From Epiperipatus broadwayi (lineage: Eukaryota > Onychophora > Udeonychophora > Euonychophora > Peripatidae), in contig JAQFVV010012477.1 in NCBI GenBank assembly GCA_028023455.1, positions 2,747,365 to 2,811,364 of the forward strand: DNA of 64,000 bases, written 5' to 3'. The notes beneath the pieces were generated by a model. That model ran no database searches, had not been told where the DNA came from, and worked only from the letters and a program-made list of their open reading frames with translations. This document shows positions 25,905-36,845 of the stretch, piece after piece (position 1 is the stretch's first letter; every line of letters starts with the position of its first letter). Made by a program: the position numbers and the translations under genes.

Positions 25905-26480
25905 TTTTTTATGTTCACTTAAGATCATATATTGCTTTCGAGAGTTTTTGTGAATAATAAAATAGTATTGAGAAGGGTTCTTATTATTTGTTTGGTCATA
26001 ATTATTAATTTTTTTGGTGCCACAAATAAAGATGGTATAAATATGTATTTAATCCCGGTTTGTTTTTTACTAACAAATTAAGAATATTGTAACTAGATGG
26101 GGTAAAAGTGGACAATAAAGAATCATCACCAAAGAGTGTGAATAGGCCATGATCAATACAGATATTGTTAGCATTAAATTTACCAATTACTGTCAAAATT
26201 ATAAGTGGAAAGTGACTGAATGTAATTTTATACAATGAAAACTTCTTCATTATTCAAGTCTTCTATAAAGTGTAATAGTTAAACAAATAAAAGAAGGCAT
26301 TAAATTTTAGAGATAGATTACTATTGCATAGAAGAGCATGTTATGCTGCAAGATATGTTTGCTTTTATTTTTTATCTACAAATGATATTTATTATATGTT
26401 GATTATCTTTAAGTAGTTAAAAGATAAATACTTAATTCCTTTAAAGATAATATTTGATAAATATCAGAAATTTGCCCAAT
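25905..26480 (-). repeat. Dispersed repeat B, minus copy
   Basis: Uninterrupted counterpart of the 19.4-21.0 kb repeat. It directly follows the LINE reverse transcriptase region in the minus-strand direction, and a run of ten A on the minus strand (about 25910-25901) lies at its far end, which would suit a LINE 3' tail. A minus frame of 81 codons (26005-26250) lies in it, with no known domain. Confidence 0.6.
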
Positions 26481-26499
26481 GGATTTTCCAGGTAGCAGA

Positions 26500-27140
26500 T
26501 TTCTCAGAGGTTATTCTTATCCCATATCTCCCAGTGTATTCATCCAGAAGTTTGGGTGGTATTTACGTGAGGGGAGGAAGACTATAATGTTATCGACATA
26601 TGATATGTGATGAACTTCATCCCCCAACATTGGGACAAAACCCCAGGATGATGTTTCTCAATAGCTGTTAATACGGGGTTTACATAGGCTGTGAAACACA
26701 AGGTGCTAAGAGGTGATTCCTGGATATTGATAGATGCAGTTTAAACCCTGAGGCCAAAGAGCCATCCAATGATGTATATATTGATATATTTAGTAGCAGA
26801 TTTGCTATAATTCTGATGTAAACTATGAATATCCTGTATCACTCTAAAATTGAGAATAATTTCACAGGCACCATGGAGTCAAATGCTGTGGCAAAGTCCA
26901 CCTGCACCACAATAGGTCCTGATGTTTTTGGTCCTTATGTACTCCACCAAAAAGTCAAATCTCCTTACTTCCTCAATGGTGGATTATCCCTTGCAGGCAA
27001 ATTGGTGTGAGGAAATTTTACTGAGCAGCCATTGTTGGATCTTATCCTTAACAAGTGATTAATGATTTTTATTAATGGGTTTTAAATTAATTAATGGAGA
27101 TGGATTCAATAGATTTTTGAAAAAAGGTATAAGTGCAATG
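26500..27140 (-). pseudogene. LINE reverse transcriptase remnant
   Basis: Motif A is clear: VVQVDFATAFDSM (about 26909-26873), the D-F-x-x-A-F-D-S signature of LINE reverse transcriptases. It is followed in frame by a long hydrophobic helix region and LDGSLASGF, the usual V-x-G-x-x-S-x-x-F segment. The QG-x-PLS-type motif appears as QESPLSTLCF in a shifted frame. Motif C reads YVDN (26600-26589), so the second catalytic Asp of YVDD is lost. Upstream, in broken frames, IQQWLLSKISSHQFACKG fits the finger region. At least three frameshifts and several stops make it non-functional. Confidence 0.85.
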
Positions 27141-27946
27141 GGGTACAGGTCAGGGATGATCTGAAAGTCCATTACTCAGGTGTAACAAGACAAATCATGG
27201 TATCCTGTGAAGGCCCAGATGTACACGTTCTGGATAAGACCCCAGTGGATGGAGAAATTGCTCCTCAGTAATGGCATGATCTTGCAATGCTGGGTCACCT
27301 TGCCAAACATTTCCAATCTCATAACTGGAATTCTGCAACTTCTCCCTACAGTGATCATTTATGTTCTCTGACATAATGCTTCATATGTAGTTATAATTAT
27401 CTACAGACAGCATTGACAGTGTGAGTCTTCTCCATGCACCAATGACCCACCTCAGTTAGCTTTGCATCCAATTGTTCTTTATGGATAAATAGATCTTGTG
27501 CTCTCCTTACTGCAATATAATTTGCAAACACATTCTGTTTATCTCAGTACTGCTTTTTTAAGGCTAAGGATCTCTTCACCCCACCTTCCATAGTTGTTAA
27601 CTAACTGACACTTTCTACTATGGCATCCAGCTCCTTTAGCAGTCTTGTGGGCCCTTTGGTTCTGCTAGTGAAGGTGTTGATTTGAGAACCTAACATTTCC
27701 ACAAACAACAACCATGACTACAATGGATCCAAGGAAAAGAGCTGGATTTTGCAGAAGAGGCACCTTGGAGAATATGATGTATTTTCTTTATTTACCATTC
27801 TGATTGTTTCATGTTGATCATGGGAGTCAGTAATAGAAGGTCTACATTTAGGGAAATTAACATGGTTAAATGATCAGAATAAGTTACCAATTGCAGTTCA
27901 GCTTCTAAATCATGATAAATTTCCCCACTGTAATAGAGTATACCAA

Positions 27947-28470
27947 TTAGAGTTCTGAGCTACCATGTGTGAAGAAAAAAGTGTTTTGTGGGAAACATTC
28001 TTCGCTGCACAGCAGCATCCTATTAATCATATTCAGATATCTCTGACTAAATTGATGATAACTAATGTCAAAATTCCCAAATAATATTATTGGCAACACT
28101 GATGAGACCAAGATTGAGTTAATCCTATTAATTGTGTATTCAACCAATCTGGGGCCCCTTTGAAGATAAGTATATATAAGGATAACTGATACATTTGTAA
28201 TTGTAATTTCAATGATTAATAGATCTTGACTAAGGTATAAAGTTCTGCATCTGTTTAATTTACAGCTCAATAATTACTGCTATGCCAGATGAGACTGTGT
28301 TTATTGGATGATATATTAGAAACCCAGATTGGCTAAGAGTTTGGTTGATCCTTGCATTGGACTGCCAGTGAAGTTTTGTTTCATTCAGGCAGACTATGTC
28401 CAGATCACTGCTTTCTATCCGTCTCTTGTGGGTGTAAACTCTTCACATGGAGTTTATCCCACTGACATTT
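27947..28470 (-). pseudogene. LINE APE-type endonuclease remnant
   Basis: The minus strand gives a NVSGINSM start, then SSDLDIVCLNETKL, which is the D-I-V-C-L-x-E-T-K-L catalytic Glu motif of APE-like LINE endonucleases, then SSGIAVIIEL in place of the G-V-A-I/L strand. After a stop the frame continues (28270-27947) with SVILIYTYLQRGP and ILFGNFDISYHQF, corresponding to the G-D-F-N catalytic motif but with the Asp and Asn exchanged. The enzyme would nick target DNA to prime reverse transcription; the altered motif and internal stop argue it is dead. A run of nine C (about 28472-28480) sits just before the domain. Confidence 0.8.
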
Positions 28471-29068
28471 AAACCCCCCCCATTTTGATAAGCATTTAAC
28501 TGATGTTGCTATATTGGGAGATGAAGATGTGGTACTTCCACAATATATTTAATCTGACCATCTTATAGCTTTCCCAAATCCAACAGAGTAATGTTGGACC
28601 CATCCCCAGACACATTATCTGGTGGGATATTTTTTTCAATTGTCTGCTGCTGTTTATTTGTCCAACACTTACTCTTCCTGGGTCATTGCACATCTGTTCC
28701 ATGACCTTTTCAGAAGTAATATCTGTATCTTCTGAAACTTTACAAGTTTGCTTCATAACTACCTTGTTATTTTCTTCCATTTTTTTTTCTTTTTAATCTT
28801 CTCTTGGTTGGTTTTAATCTTGGACTTCTGGATCTTATTGTTTTATTGCTATCATAGTTATCATCAGAACCAGTTTCTGAAGTTGGAGTTGAGTCATCAT
28901 CTAGTTGAGAACTTGAAGAGTTGTGTGATTTCTTTTTATATGCCATGCCATTAGGATTGATGTCTTGCTCTCAGTGACCAAATAAGAATCTTCTAAACTG
29001 GTTCCATCAGTTATAGGCTGCTTGTCACTCACCTTATGTGCATTAAATTCTGCTTCCTCACTTGACAT

Positions 29069-29740
29069 CTAAATGGTAGGTGCTGTGACAATTTCAACCT
29101 CTATATAAATTAAGCTTACTTCTTTATGATTTTCTAGCATGTCTTGCACACTAAAGGCTACTTGTTGCTGATCCATGATTCCTTTACTCACATTAGCAGA
29201 ATCTTGAGTTAATTTGGTATTTATGGAATTTGCCCCACTTCTGTGAAATCTGCTGTTCCTAATACAACAACTTTGACAATTTTTAGTTGGGCATGACCTG
29301 ACAAGATGTGTTCTGCCCCCACAGATGAAACATTGTGGCTGAATGCCATTTATGAACAGGAACATGGGGCAATTTATTTCCTCTAATACTGATGGAAGGT
29401 CATTGAGTGATACTCCTAATTTTAGAGAGAAGGTTGATGTATTTGATGAAAGTTCCAGTCCAAACCTTTTGGAAAGGTATTTGAATGCTGTGATAACATC
29501 GTAGTCTTGCCATAGTTTTTGAAAGTCAGTACCATGAAAATTTGTATAACAATTTCTGATAACTGCATGTGCAAATTTGGGCTTTGACATATGTATTTTT
29601 ATCAATAATCTATTGTGCAACACATTCTGACTCTGTCTGAATATTTCCTTCTGCAAAATATTCACCAATTCCAAGACAGAATATCTCCCGTTGGGATGAT
29701 GGAAATTTTTCTTAATTGAGTCAGTTTTTAAAAAGGATTT
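29069..29740 (-). pseudogene. LINE ORF1 (gag-like) with CCHC zinc knuckle
   Basis: An open minus frame of about 224 codons runs from just after a stop at about 29741 to a TAG at 29071. No clear initiating ATG is visible near the start, so the true start may be missing. It contains CFICGGRTHLVRSC, an exact C-x2-C-x4-H-x4-C zinc knuckle, followed by PTKNCQSCC. The preceding 110 residues have the mixed hydrophobic/basic layout of retroelement RNA-binding proteins. It would bind the element RNA and form particles. The frame is uninterrupted, the best preserved part of the element. Downstream (28960-28496) another acidic frame follows after stops. Confidence 0.75.
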
Positions 29741-30372
29741 TTATAAAATGGGTAATGGCTGGCCAATGGGTTTACCTACTGTTATTCAAATATGTAATTT
29801 TGTAATTTCTATATATGAAACTAATATTCTAAAAAAAAGGAACATTATCAAAAAAACATCACTGTATATTATTGATATGTTGATGATGTTTTTGTATGTG
29901 GCAGGCCAAATACAATTAGGCCAAATACAATTAAAGAATTGTTCAGGGAATTGAATCATTTAAATGGCTTAAAATGGATAAAAACAGATGAACATTTAAT
30001 GCATGTATAATTTCTTGATCTTAAAATAAGTAGAAATCAATGTTTGATGTATTACTGTATGACCATTAAACCAATAGTAAAAGAGGTTACATTCCATAGA
30101 GTGCCAATGTCACATGAAATGGAAGGTTTGAAGTCTTTCTTGTTTAGAAATAATAATCTTTGCAAATATTTATCAGATAAAGGCAAAAATATTGAAATAT
30201 ATTCGAATCAATTGTTAAATGTTGGTTACAATTATAATCATATATATAATGTTATTGAAGATTTTAATATGAGATATAAGAATAAAAATATTGATAATAA
30301 TATTGATTCCCTTGCTAATAAAAAATATGGATATCAATACCATACATTTCAAATGATCAAGAAAATTTTATA
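29725..30372 (+). pseudogene. Penelope-like reverse transcriptase remnant
   Basis: The first frame gives FYKMGNGWPMGLPTVIQICN, the equivalent of the Penelope D-G-V-A-M-G-S-P-L-x-P-x-x-A-N motif (the final part is worn). After a frameshift the catalytic YVDDVFV is intact (YVDD at 29876-29887), followed by the loop, ELNHLNGLKW and, after one stop, FLDLKISR, the Penelope F-L-D-L-x-I-x-R motif. The frame then stays open (30044-30372) through FHRVPMSHEMEGLKSFLFR, matching the H-P-x-x-H-K-x-x-x-x-x-x-L-x-x-R segment. A 15-bp unit is duplicated in frame after YVDD. One frameshift and one stop break the chain. Confidence 0.85.
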
Positions 30373-30463
30373 AGAAAGATTTATAAAGTATAGGTGATAT
30401 TGCATTTTACACACCTTCTACATTAAACAAATTAATAAATAATTCTAAGGATAAAATCTCATT

Positions 30464-30830
30464 TATAAATACAAATTGTATCATTTATAAATGGATATGT
30501 AGGTATGGTAGTGGATATATAGGTGAATTGATATGTACATTGGAAAAAAGAACTAAACAACACTTGCAATTGTTAAATAGAGTTCAGAAATCAAATCAAA
30601 ATTGCAAAGTAGATAATAATGTTTCAGCATTTGTTTTTTACAACCATAATAATTCATGTATTTATGATTTTAACTTCAATTACAAGAACATTAAAATATT
30701 GCAATTTGAAAAAAATAACAATAAAAGAAGCTATGCTAATATACAAATACAAACATGACTTAATTAACAACATGCAGCAAATGTTAATATTAAGGAATTG
30801 TGGGAACATTAGCCTTTCAAAGTGTTACTT
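30464..30830 (+). pseudogene. GIY-YIG endonuclease domain of the Penelope-like element
   Basis: NCIIYKWICRYGSGYIGEL gives the two halves of the GIY-YIG fold (I-I-Y replacing G-I-Y, and intact Y-I-G). Next comes TLEKRTKQH, carrying the conserved Arg and the E-H-like position. About 40 residues later NNSCIYDFNF and ILQFEKN follow. After a +1 frameshift KEAMLIYKYKHDLINN provides the catalytic Glu and the later Asn. In Penelope elements this domain cuts target DNA. The frameshift near 30720 and a stop at 30756 disable it. Repeat-unit tail sequence begins about 80 bp downstream. Confidence 0.85.
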
Positions 30831-30966
30831 GACAAAGACTACAAGGATTGTCAAAAGCACTACTAAGTGGATAAAATTTAAAAATATATTACTGTATTTC
30901 TAAATATTTAATTATATAGTTACACACATACACACACACATATATATATATATGGAATATGATGAT

Positions 30967-31018
30967 TTGGACCAAGTGATGAGAGCTGGTTCAGCATAAA
31001 ATTCATATATTGGAGCTC
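30967..31018 (+). ncRNA. Hammerhead-ribozyme-like motif, copy 1 (decayed)
   Basis: Order: helix I strand GGACCAA (first bases of core GTGATGA, where CTGATGA is canonical), helix II hairpin AGCT-GGTTC-AGCA, core 2 AAAA (canonical GAAA), a short AT-rich helix III, then ATTGGAG closing helix I. Core positions C3 and G12 are changed, so it is probably inactive. Confidence 0.6.
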
Positions 31019-31144
31019 ATTAATTTTTTTCACATGTATGTTGTCATGTGTATCAGTTTTAAAAATGATGGAGTCAATAGTTGAAAGGAGCTTGAAAGTC
31101 TCTATTTAGATCCTAATTATATATATATGTTGTACCCTTTCCTT

Positions 31145-32849
31145 AAAGGAAAAACTACTGGACAAAAGAATCTGGCTAACTAGGATATAATTATAGTGAA
31201 CTGCAATTAGGTTACATAAAGTATTAAAATAATACTGTTCTGACTAGCTCAAGATACATTACTAAGATACAACATCTAATATAATAATATCTTGCAAATA
31301 ATTCAATATAAGAAAACTTATTAAAGGAAATACTATAAGACTTAATATTCAACATAAATAATCAGCGTTCCAACTAGAATACTTAATCTATTAATTACAA
31401 TATTAAATTTAATTTATAATTAGCTCATTATTATAAACAAATATGGTTATATTAAAAATAATAAATACAGTTATGAAACTCTTAACATGAGAGGTTCAGT
31501 AAAATTCACTAGATTAAACATTGAGAATGCATCCCTAAAGATATATTCCCAATGGCATAAGAATATTACTCCACCAAATTCACATAACAAATCTACTATG
31601 TAATACTCCCATGTTTTAGATATACACATATATTAATCCTAAAGTGTGATTTATAAATTTATTACAGAAATAACAATAAATTACTTAATATTCCTCGAGT
31701 AAAATATTAACTAATAATTTTACTCATCATCTTTCAATAAGAAATTTACAATTCTTCAAAATAATAATAATAATAATCTCAGTTTCATTTCTAACAAACT
31801 AATAACAAAATGAATTAATTACTTAACACCCTACAGATAAATATGATGAGGGATTTTACATGATATCTAACTACTCTTTCAAAATAATAACAACAATAAC
31901 TATTTAGTGGTTAAAGTTTAGCAATAAAACATAATATAATAAAATTATAAGTAAAACGTTGTACAATCTTTCTTTGTTTAATGTGGCATTCTTAAAAATA
32001 TAATATATTTGAATATTGTGGCAATATCAAGTATATATTTCATTGGTGTTGTATCAGTTTAAGAATAATTAACAAAGATAATGATGGTGATAATAATAAT
32101 AATAATTACATGATGATAATGATGATAATAACATCAACTGTGGATCATGCATGCAGAATGAAAAATGAAATAAATAACACACAGATAAATCACAACTCAA
32201 CTAAGATAAGTTTCAACAACAACAATTAACAAATTTATTTATAAATTATACAATATTGTACTATTACAATATAATACCAACATAATATAAAAAATATTTA
32301 CAAAAGTAAAATAAGAATTAACATTATTTAACAGAAGTATATATATATTACAATAAATCTTACCAATAAATACAAGAAATAAAATGTTAGCCTTCACTCT
32401 GGCCATTTCAAAATAAAATAAAACTTACAACATTAATGACAATATGTAATACTCATTCACTAAAATAGTACTATTTCATTTATTTTGGAATACTTACAAT
32501 AAATTTGCCAATTTTTAAGAAAATGTAATATCACATTTATACAGTTATAAAATATACTTTTTATGATGTAGTGCATTAATATAAGTTTATATTTTAAAAT
32601 TCACTTCTTAAAGTCCAACCAATAAAATATTAAAAGAAAAATTACTAAAGTCTTTCTTTGTAGTTATCAAAGTATCCTAATATTTGAATATCAGAAAATT
32701 TTAAATAAAAATATAAATATCTCCCTCTATAAAAAATGTAATATTATGCAAAAATATTTAAGAGATAATTTCATAAATTTTTATAACTTAAATGAGTTTG
32801 AATTATTTATAATAAAATTTAAAGAACTATCAATAAATTATATTGCTTG
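31145..32849. other. AT-rich intergenic DNA with short trinucleotide runs
   Basis: Contains AAT repeats (31760-31777) and interspersed GAT/AAT units (about 32085-32130). No gene, no long repeat recognised. Confidence 0.45.
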
Positions 32850-33160
32850 ATGTTTGTATTTCTTTCATTTTTGTGCTGTTACATTCATCATATCAAAAAA
32901 TCATTTTCACAATTCTTAATTTCATTCCAATTTGAATATGCATCTGTCTGAGCTTATTAATATCTAATACTTGTATGAGTATCAATTGTTCTTCTCTTTA
33001 TTATATACTATGACAATCATTAAACATCTCAACATCATTTGCAAAAGAAATTTCTATGTACTTCATCTTGCCCTTTCACAAATTATCAACTGCAAACAGT
33101 TTAGTCATTACTTTACCAACTTCCAGAACTATCTTTTACAATGATTCCTGTGAGAATATA
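32850..33160 (-). pseudogene. Degenerate coding-like segment, unknown
   Basis: One minus frame stays coherent for about 100 codons apart from four or five stops: EVGKVMTKLFAVDNL, KMKYIEISFANDVEMFNDC and QVLDINKLRQMHIQIGMKLR. The amphipathic composition differs from chance AT frames. I recognise no family; an old transposon protein or processed pseudogene is likely. Confidence 0.25.
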
Positions 33161-35376
33161 TACTGATTAGAGTGTAGGTATGAAATATTAACAATAATGA
33201 CTCAAAGGAATAAAATAATATCATGGATACAGTGAAAATCATAATAATAGGGCCATATTCATCAGGCACCTAAGATTCAAGTCATGGATCCATTGATAAC
33301 AAAATGCAACTGTCTATGGAAAAAGATATACAATACTATGTTATCTGTCTATTTTAATAATTTTAAAGTATGAAAATGTAATTCACATACAACAGTTTTC
33401 AACATATCCATAACACCGAGGATTTCATATGAATATTACTCTCCTGACCAACATTTTATATCTCCCACACTAAATAACTCATTCAACATTTGTAAAATAT
33501 ACAAACTGCATTATAAAGTAATTTCCAAAACACAATATTAAAAAAAAAAAAATTTAAATTCATTTCAAGATCGTTTTTTTAAGTTTTCATGGACAAATGA
33601 TCTTGATAAAACATACATCAGTACTATGCATTTATTTATTTATTATATTTCAACAGATAACATTCACAATGATAAAATATTAATTAATTAAAGATGTTAT
33701 CTAATGTACACATATTCAAGCATTCACATTAAATAAATATTTTAAATATCCTTGGATGTTTTTCAAAAACATTCATACACATTCATCATTTTTTTTTATA
33801 AAAAATACACACAATGATAATTTCTATCAATGGTTCATTCCACTGTTTAATATTGTATTCAAGCAATATGAAATACTAATTTAAATACTAATTAGATTAT
33901 ATAATTTTTAGAAGACAAATTATTAAGCAAAAAGTATTCTAAGTAATAAAAAAAATTACTAATGATCTCAATCAACATCAAGATCATTATGATGATCCAC
34001 TTCTTGTTACATACATTCAGAAAAATCAATTACTATTGTAATTTACCTTGTTCAGAAAACTACTTCTCTGAATACCCATTTTTTATTTAACATACTACTA
34101 ATAAATAAAATTAATCTATTTTAAGATTAAGTTTAAAATATAATAAAAAATGTTTTAAAATTTAAAAAAATGTATTATTCTAAACATTAATATTAGATTT
34201 AATAAAAAAATGATAATGTTTTAGTTATGAAAAGATTTTGTCTCTCCTCCTGCTAGTATGTTGAATCCTCATCAGTATTTTGCTTGTCACACATCTTGCA
34301 CTATTGCCTAGTTATGGTTGGACAGCTTCATGCACAAATCATACTTTTGTCCTGGCACCATTTGAAGAAATGTATAAATAATAATAAAATCTAACAAAAT
34401 CCATGGAAAATATTAACCATCTTGTAAGATAAAATGTTTATTTCAGTCCTTTCTAAAAGTTTTATTTAGGCATTTAATATATTCATATAATAATTCAAAA
34501 TCCATTTTAAGAAATATTTTCTGACATGTGTTTTGGTTGTTGCGTATAGTATCAGTCAAAAACATTAATACAAATATTGTATGATATAATATTTATTTAA
34601 TATGTTTATCAGCAGACATAAAGTTTATGAATTAAAAAAATACTTCTTTAAAAGATTTACAATTTTTATTATTTTAAATGTATATCTTCTCACTAAATAT
34701 TTTTATTGTATAGGTAAAAAAACAGCTACATTATTCAAAGCATATATTAACTGATATAATCTCAATCTTTTAAAAAGACATGAGAGCTTATTATTTCCAG
34801 ATAAAGTTATTTTTGAAAGCATATTTTATTTATTGATTAGATCAATAGTAAGTCCTTTTAAAAGCATAAAAGACATTCAAAAGTCATCTTCCTCAATTTG
34901 TCTTTAAATACATTGCTTTGAAAATGTGAGTCCATTTGGATTTCTTTAAAGACAAACTAAATAAATTATTACTATCAATTATATAATAAAACACATTCAT
35001 CACACCATAAAACATTTTAAATTTAGTTTTAAAACTTAGATGGAGAGTCTTAATTTTACTTTATTTTTCAAATTAGCACTATCATAAAGAGTTTTAATAA
35101 CTATCTGATTCCTTTTAATTAACTTTAATAAATTATTTTCATTGTAATATGGTAAAGTTATTGCAAAAAAATGTTCACTTATCCCAGACATAGTATTTAT
35201 AACAATTTCAAAATACTTACATAAATCTCCAGTTTTGTTGCAGTATATTTCTTGACATTTTGTATTTATTATTCCAATATTTACATAACTTTTATAGTCC
35301 ATAGAATTATTGAGGTCCTAACCTAAGTTCAAATAAGAATAGACTGTCATAAAAAGTTATTCCAGTTATATTTTTC
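33161..35376. other. AT-rich intergenic DNA
   Basis: No element recognised. The 88-codon minus frame at 35036-35302 (Asn/Ile/Lys-rich, four Cys) ends next to the foldback element and is not convincing as a gene. Confidence 0.4.
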
Positions 35377-35834
35377 AAAACACTTTTAAGTAATATTTAC
35401 TGAGGCTATAACCTCGATAATATGCATATAAAATGCAATAGTAGGGACCTCTACAGGTGTTTTAACCACAAGCTTACACTATGGAAGAAAAGAGGGGAAC
35501 CTTCTTTACTTCAACCTACTTTCTATTTAAATAGGTGAAGCTGAAGCGGTTAGATCTTTGAGCGTGAAGCTATTCAATACTTCACTGATTAAGTCCACAT
35601 TTCTTATTACACATTAATACTCGTGAAATCTTTCGATTCACCTATTTAAATAGAAAGTAGGTTGAAGTAAAGAAGGTTCCCCTCTTTCCTTCCATAGCAT
35701 AAGCTTGTGGTTAAAACACCTGTAGAGGTCCTTACTATTACATTTTATATGCATATTATCGAGGTTATAGCCTCAGTAAATATTACGTAATCAATGTGCG
35801 TTTAATAAATTTATAATTAAAACACTTTTAAGTA
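35377..35834. mobile_element. Palindromic element, 150-bp near-identical arms, with 16-bp direct repeats
   Basis: Arms 35390-35539 and 35637-35786 are reverse complements with only a few differences, around a 97-bp spacer. Terminal sequence is ATATTTACTGAGGCTATAAC and its complement. A perfect 16-bp direct repeat (AAAACACTTTTAAGTA) flanks it at 35377-35392 and 35819-35834; because the right repeat lies 33 bp beyond the arm, it may be a target duplication or part of the element. Related elements are at 45.1 kb and, more distantly, 61.8 kb. No coding capacity. The transcript would fold into a very long hairpin. Confidence 0.8.
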
Positions 35835-36845
35835 AAATTAAAATAATTTAAAATAAATTACTACTGCCACAATATAATATATAAATACTTATACATTTTA
35901 AACTAAATCTGCCTTAATCCAAATCTGTAAGTCACTGTTTCACTGAAACCCTCTAAATCACTAAAATCACAGTCTAGTCTGGCTTAAACCTCTCTTTTTA
36001 TACTGGTCTTAATCCAATGATTTCATTGGTAAATAATTTATCTGTAAATCTAATTTACATAACTACATCTATAGCACCTTTAAAATTAAGTTTAAAACTA
36101 TGAGTCATCAATTATTAAATATCAATTTATTTAATACATTAAATATTAAATATTTTTATCTAAAAATGAAATATCCTTATTAAAATGATTTTTTAATTAT
36201 TTAAATAAACTGAAATTGACTTAAATAAATATTATATTTAAATAAAATGATAATAATTTTAAGTATTACTTTGCTAATATTATCTCTAGACTTGAAAATT
36301 TGTTACGCATTATTATGTATCAAATTTTTGTTAACAAGCTAAAATTTATGCTTTCTTTTCCTAACTTTGAAAGTCCACATATTCACACAATCATCACTAA
36401 TCATGTGAGACTTTCAGAAAACATTAACTAATATTAAATTAACTTATCATTTAAACAATGTTTTAAACAAAATAATTACTTTAAACCTATAATATAAAAT
36501 ATTTACTGCTATAATTAAGCTATTCTATCTCTGTAGTATTTTTTAAATATAATAAAAATTAATATTATATTTTAAACTACTTATTGTATCATTTTATTAT
36601 TTAATTAATCTCTAAATGAGTTCAAACTATCTAATATATCTTTATAAGCTGCTATTTACTGAGTTTGAACCCCTGTTATCTTTAACGTCAAAATTATATA
36701 TTAGAAAATAACCTAAATTTAACATTTTAATATAGCTACTTATCCAACCCTACCTAACTATCTATACCAATTATAAAGATTATAATATATATAATCAAGA
36801 TTACCCCAAATTCATAATTCAAATTCATGATTCAGACTTTCTAGC
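35835..36845. other. AT-rich intergenic DNA
   Basis: Nothing recognised besides A/T-rich low complexity; ends at the first of three clustered ribozyme-bearing repeats. Confidence 0.4.

Larger units (their letters stand above)
26481..29740 (-). mobile_element. LINE (non-LTR retrotransposon), near full length, dead
   Basis: In minus-strand order the element has an ORF1 with a CCHC zinc knuckle (29740-29069), an APE-type endonuclease (about 28470-27947), a linker, and a reverse transcriptase (about 27140-26500). Such elements copy themselves by target-primed reverse transcription. Each part carries stops, frameshifts and lost catalytic residues. The CCHC gag plus APE order excludes R2-type and RTE-type without gag, but I cannot fix the clade. 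Its 5' end meets the Penelope-like element on the opposite strand at about 29730; its 3' end is at or beyond 26480, depending on whether repeat B belongs to it. Confidence 0.85.
29725..31140 (+). mobile_element. Penelope-like element, 3' half, with hammerhead-bearing end
   Basis: In order on the plus strand: reverse transcriptase core from the G-x-x-M-G-x-P motif onward, the C-terminal connection, a GIY-YIG endonuclease, then a non-coding tail with a hammerhead-ribozyme-like motif (30967-31018) of the family also found at 36.9, 37.3, 37.8, 42.7, 56.4, 56.6 and 57.1 kb. PLEs with GIY-YIG endonuclease and hammerhead motifs in their terminal repeats are established. The 5' part of the ORF is missing; the LINE lies there on the opposite strand. 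Confidence 0.8.

Noticed and set aside
26825-27010. Plus-strand 61-codon frame
   Set aside because: It is the antisense of LINE RT motif A (DFATAFDSM) on the minus strand.
28748-28954. Plus-strand Phe/Leu-rich 68-codon frame that resembles a membrane protein
   Set aside because: It is antisense to the acidic, basic-rich LINE ORF region and hydrophobic only for that reason.
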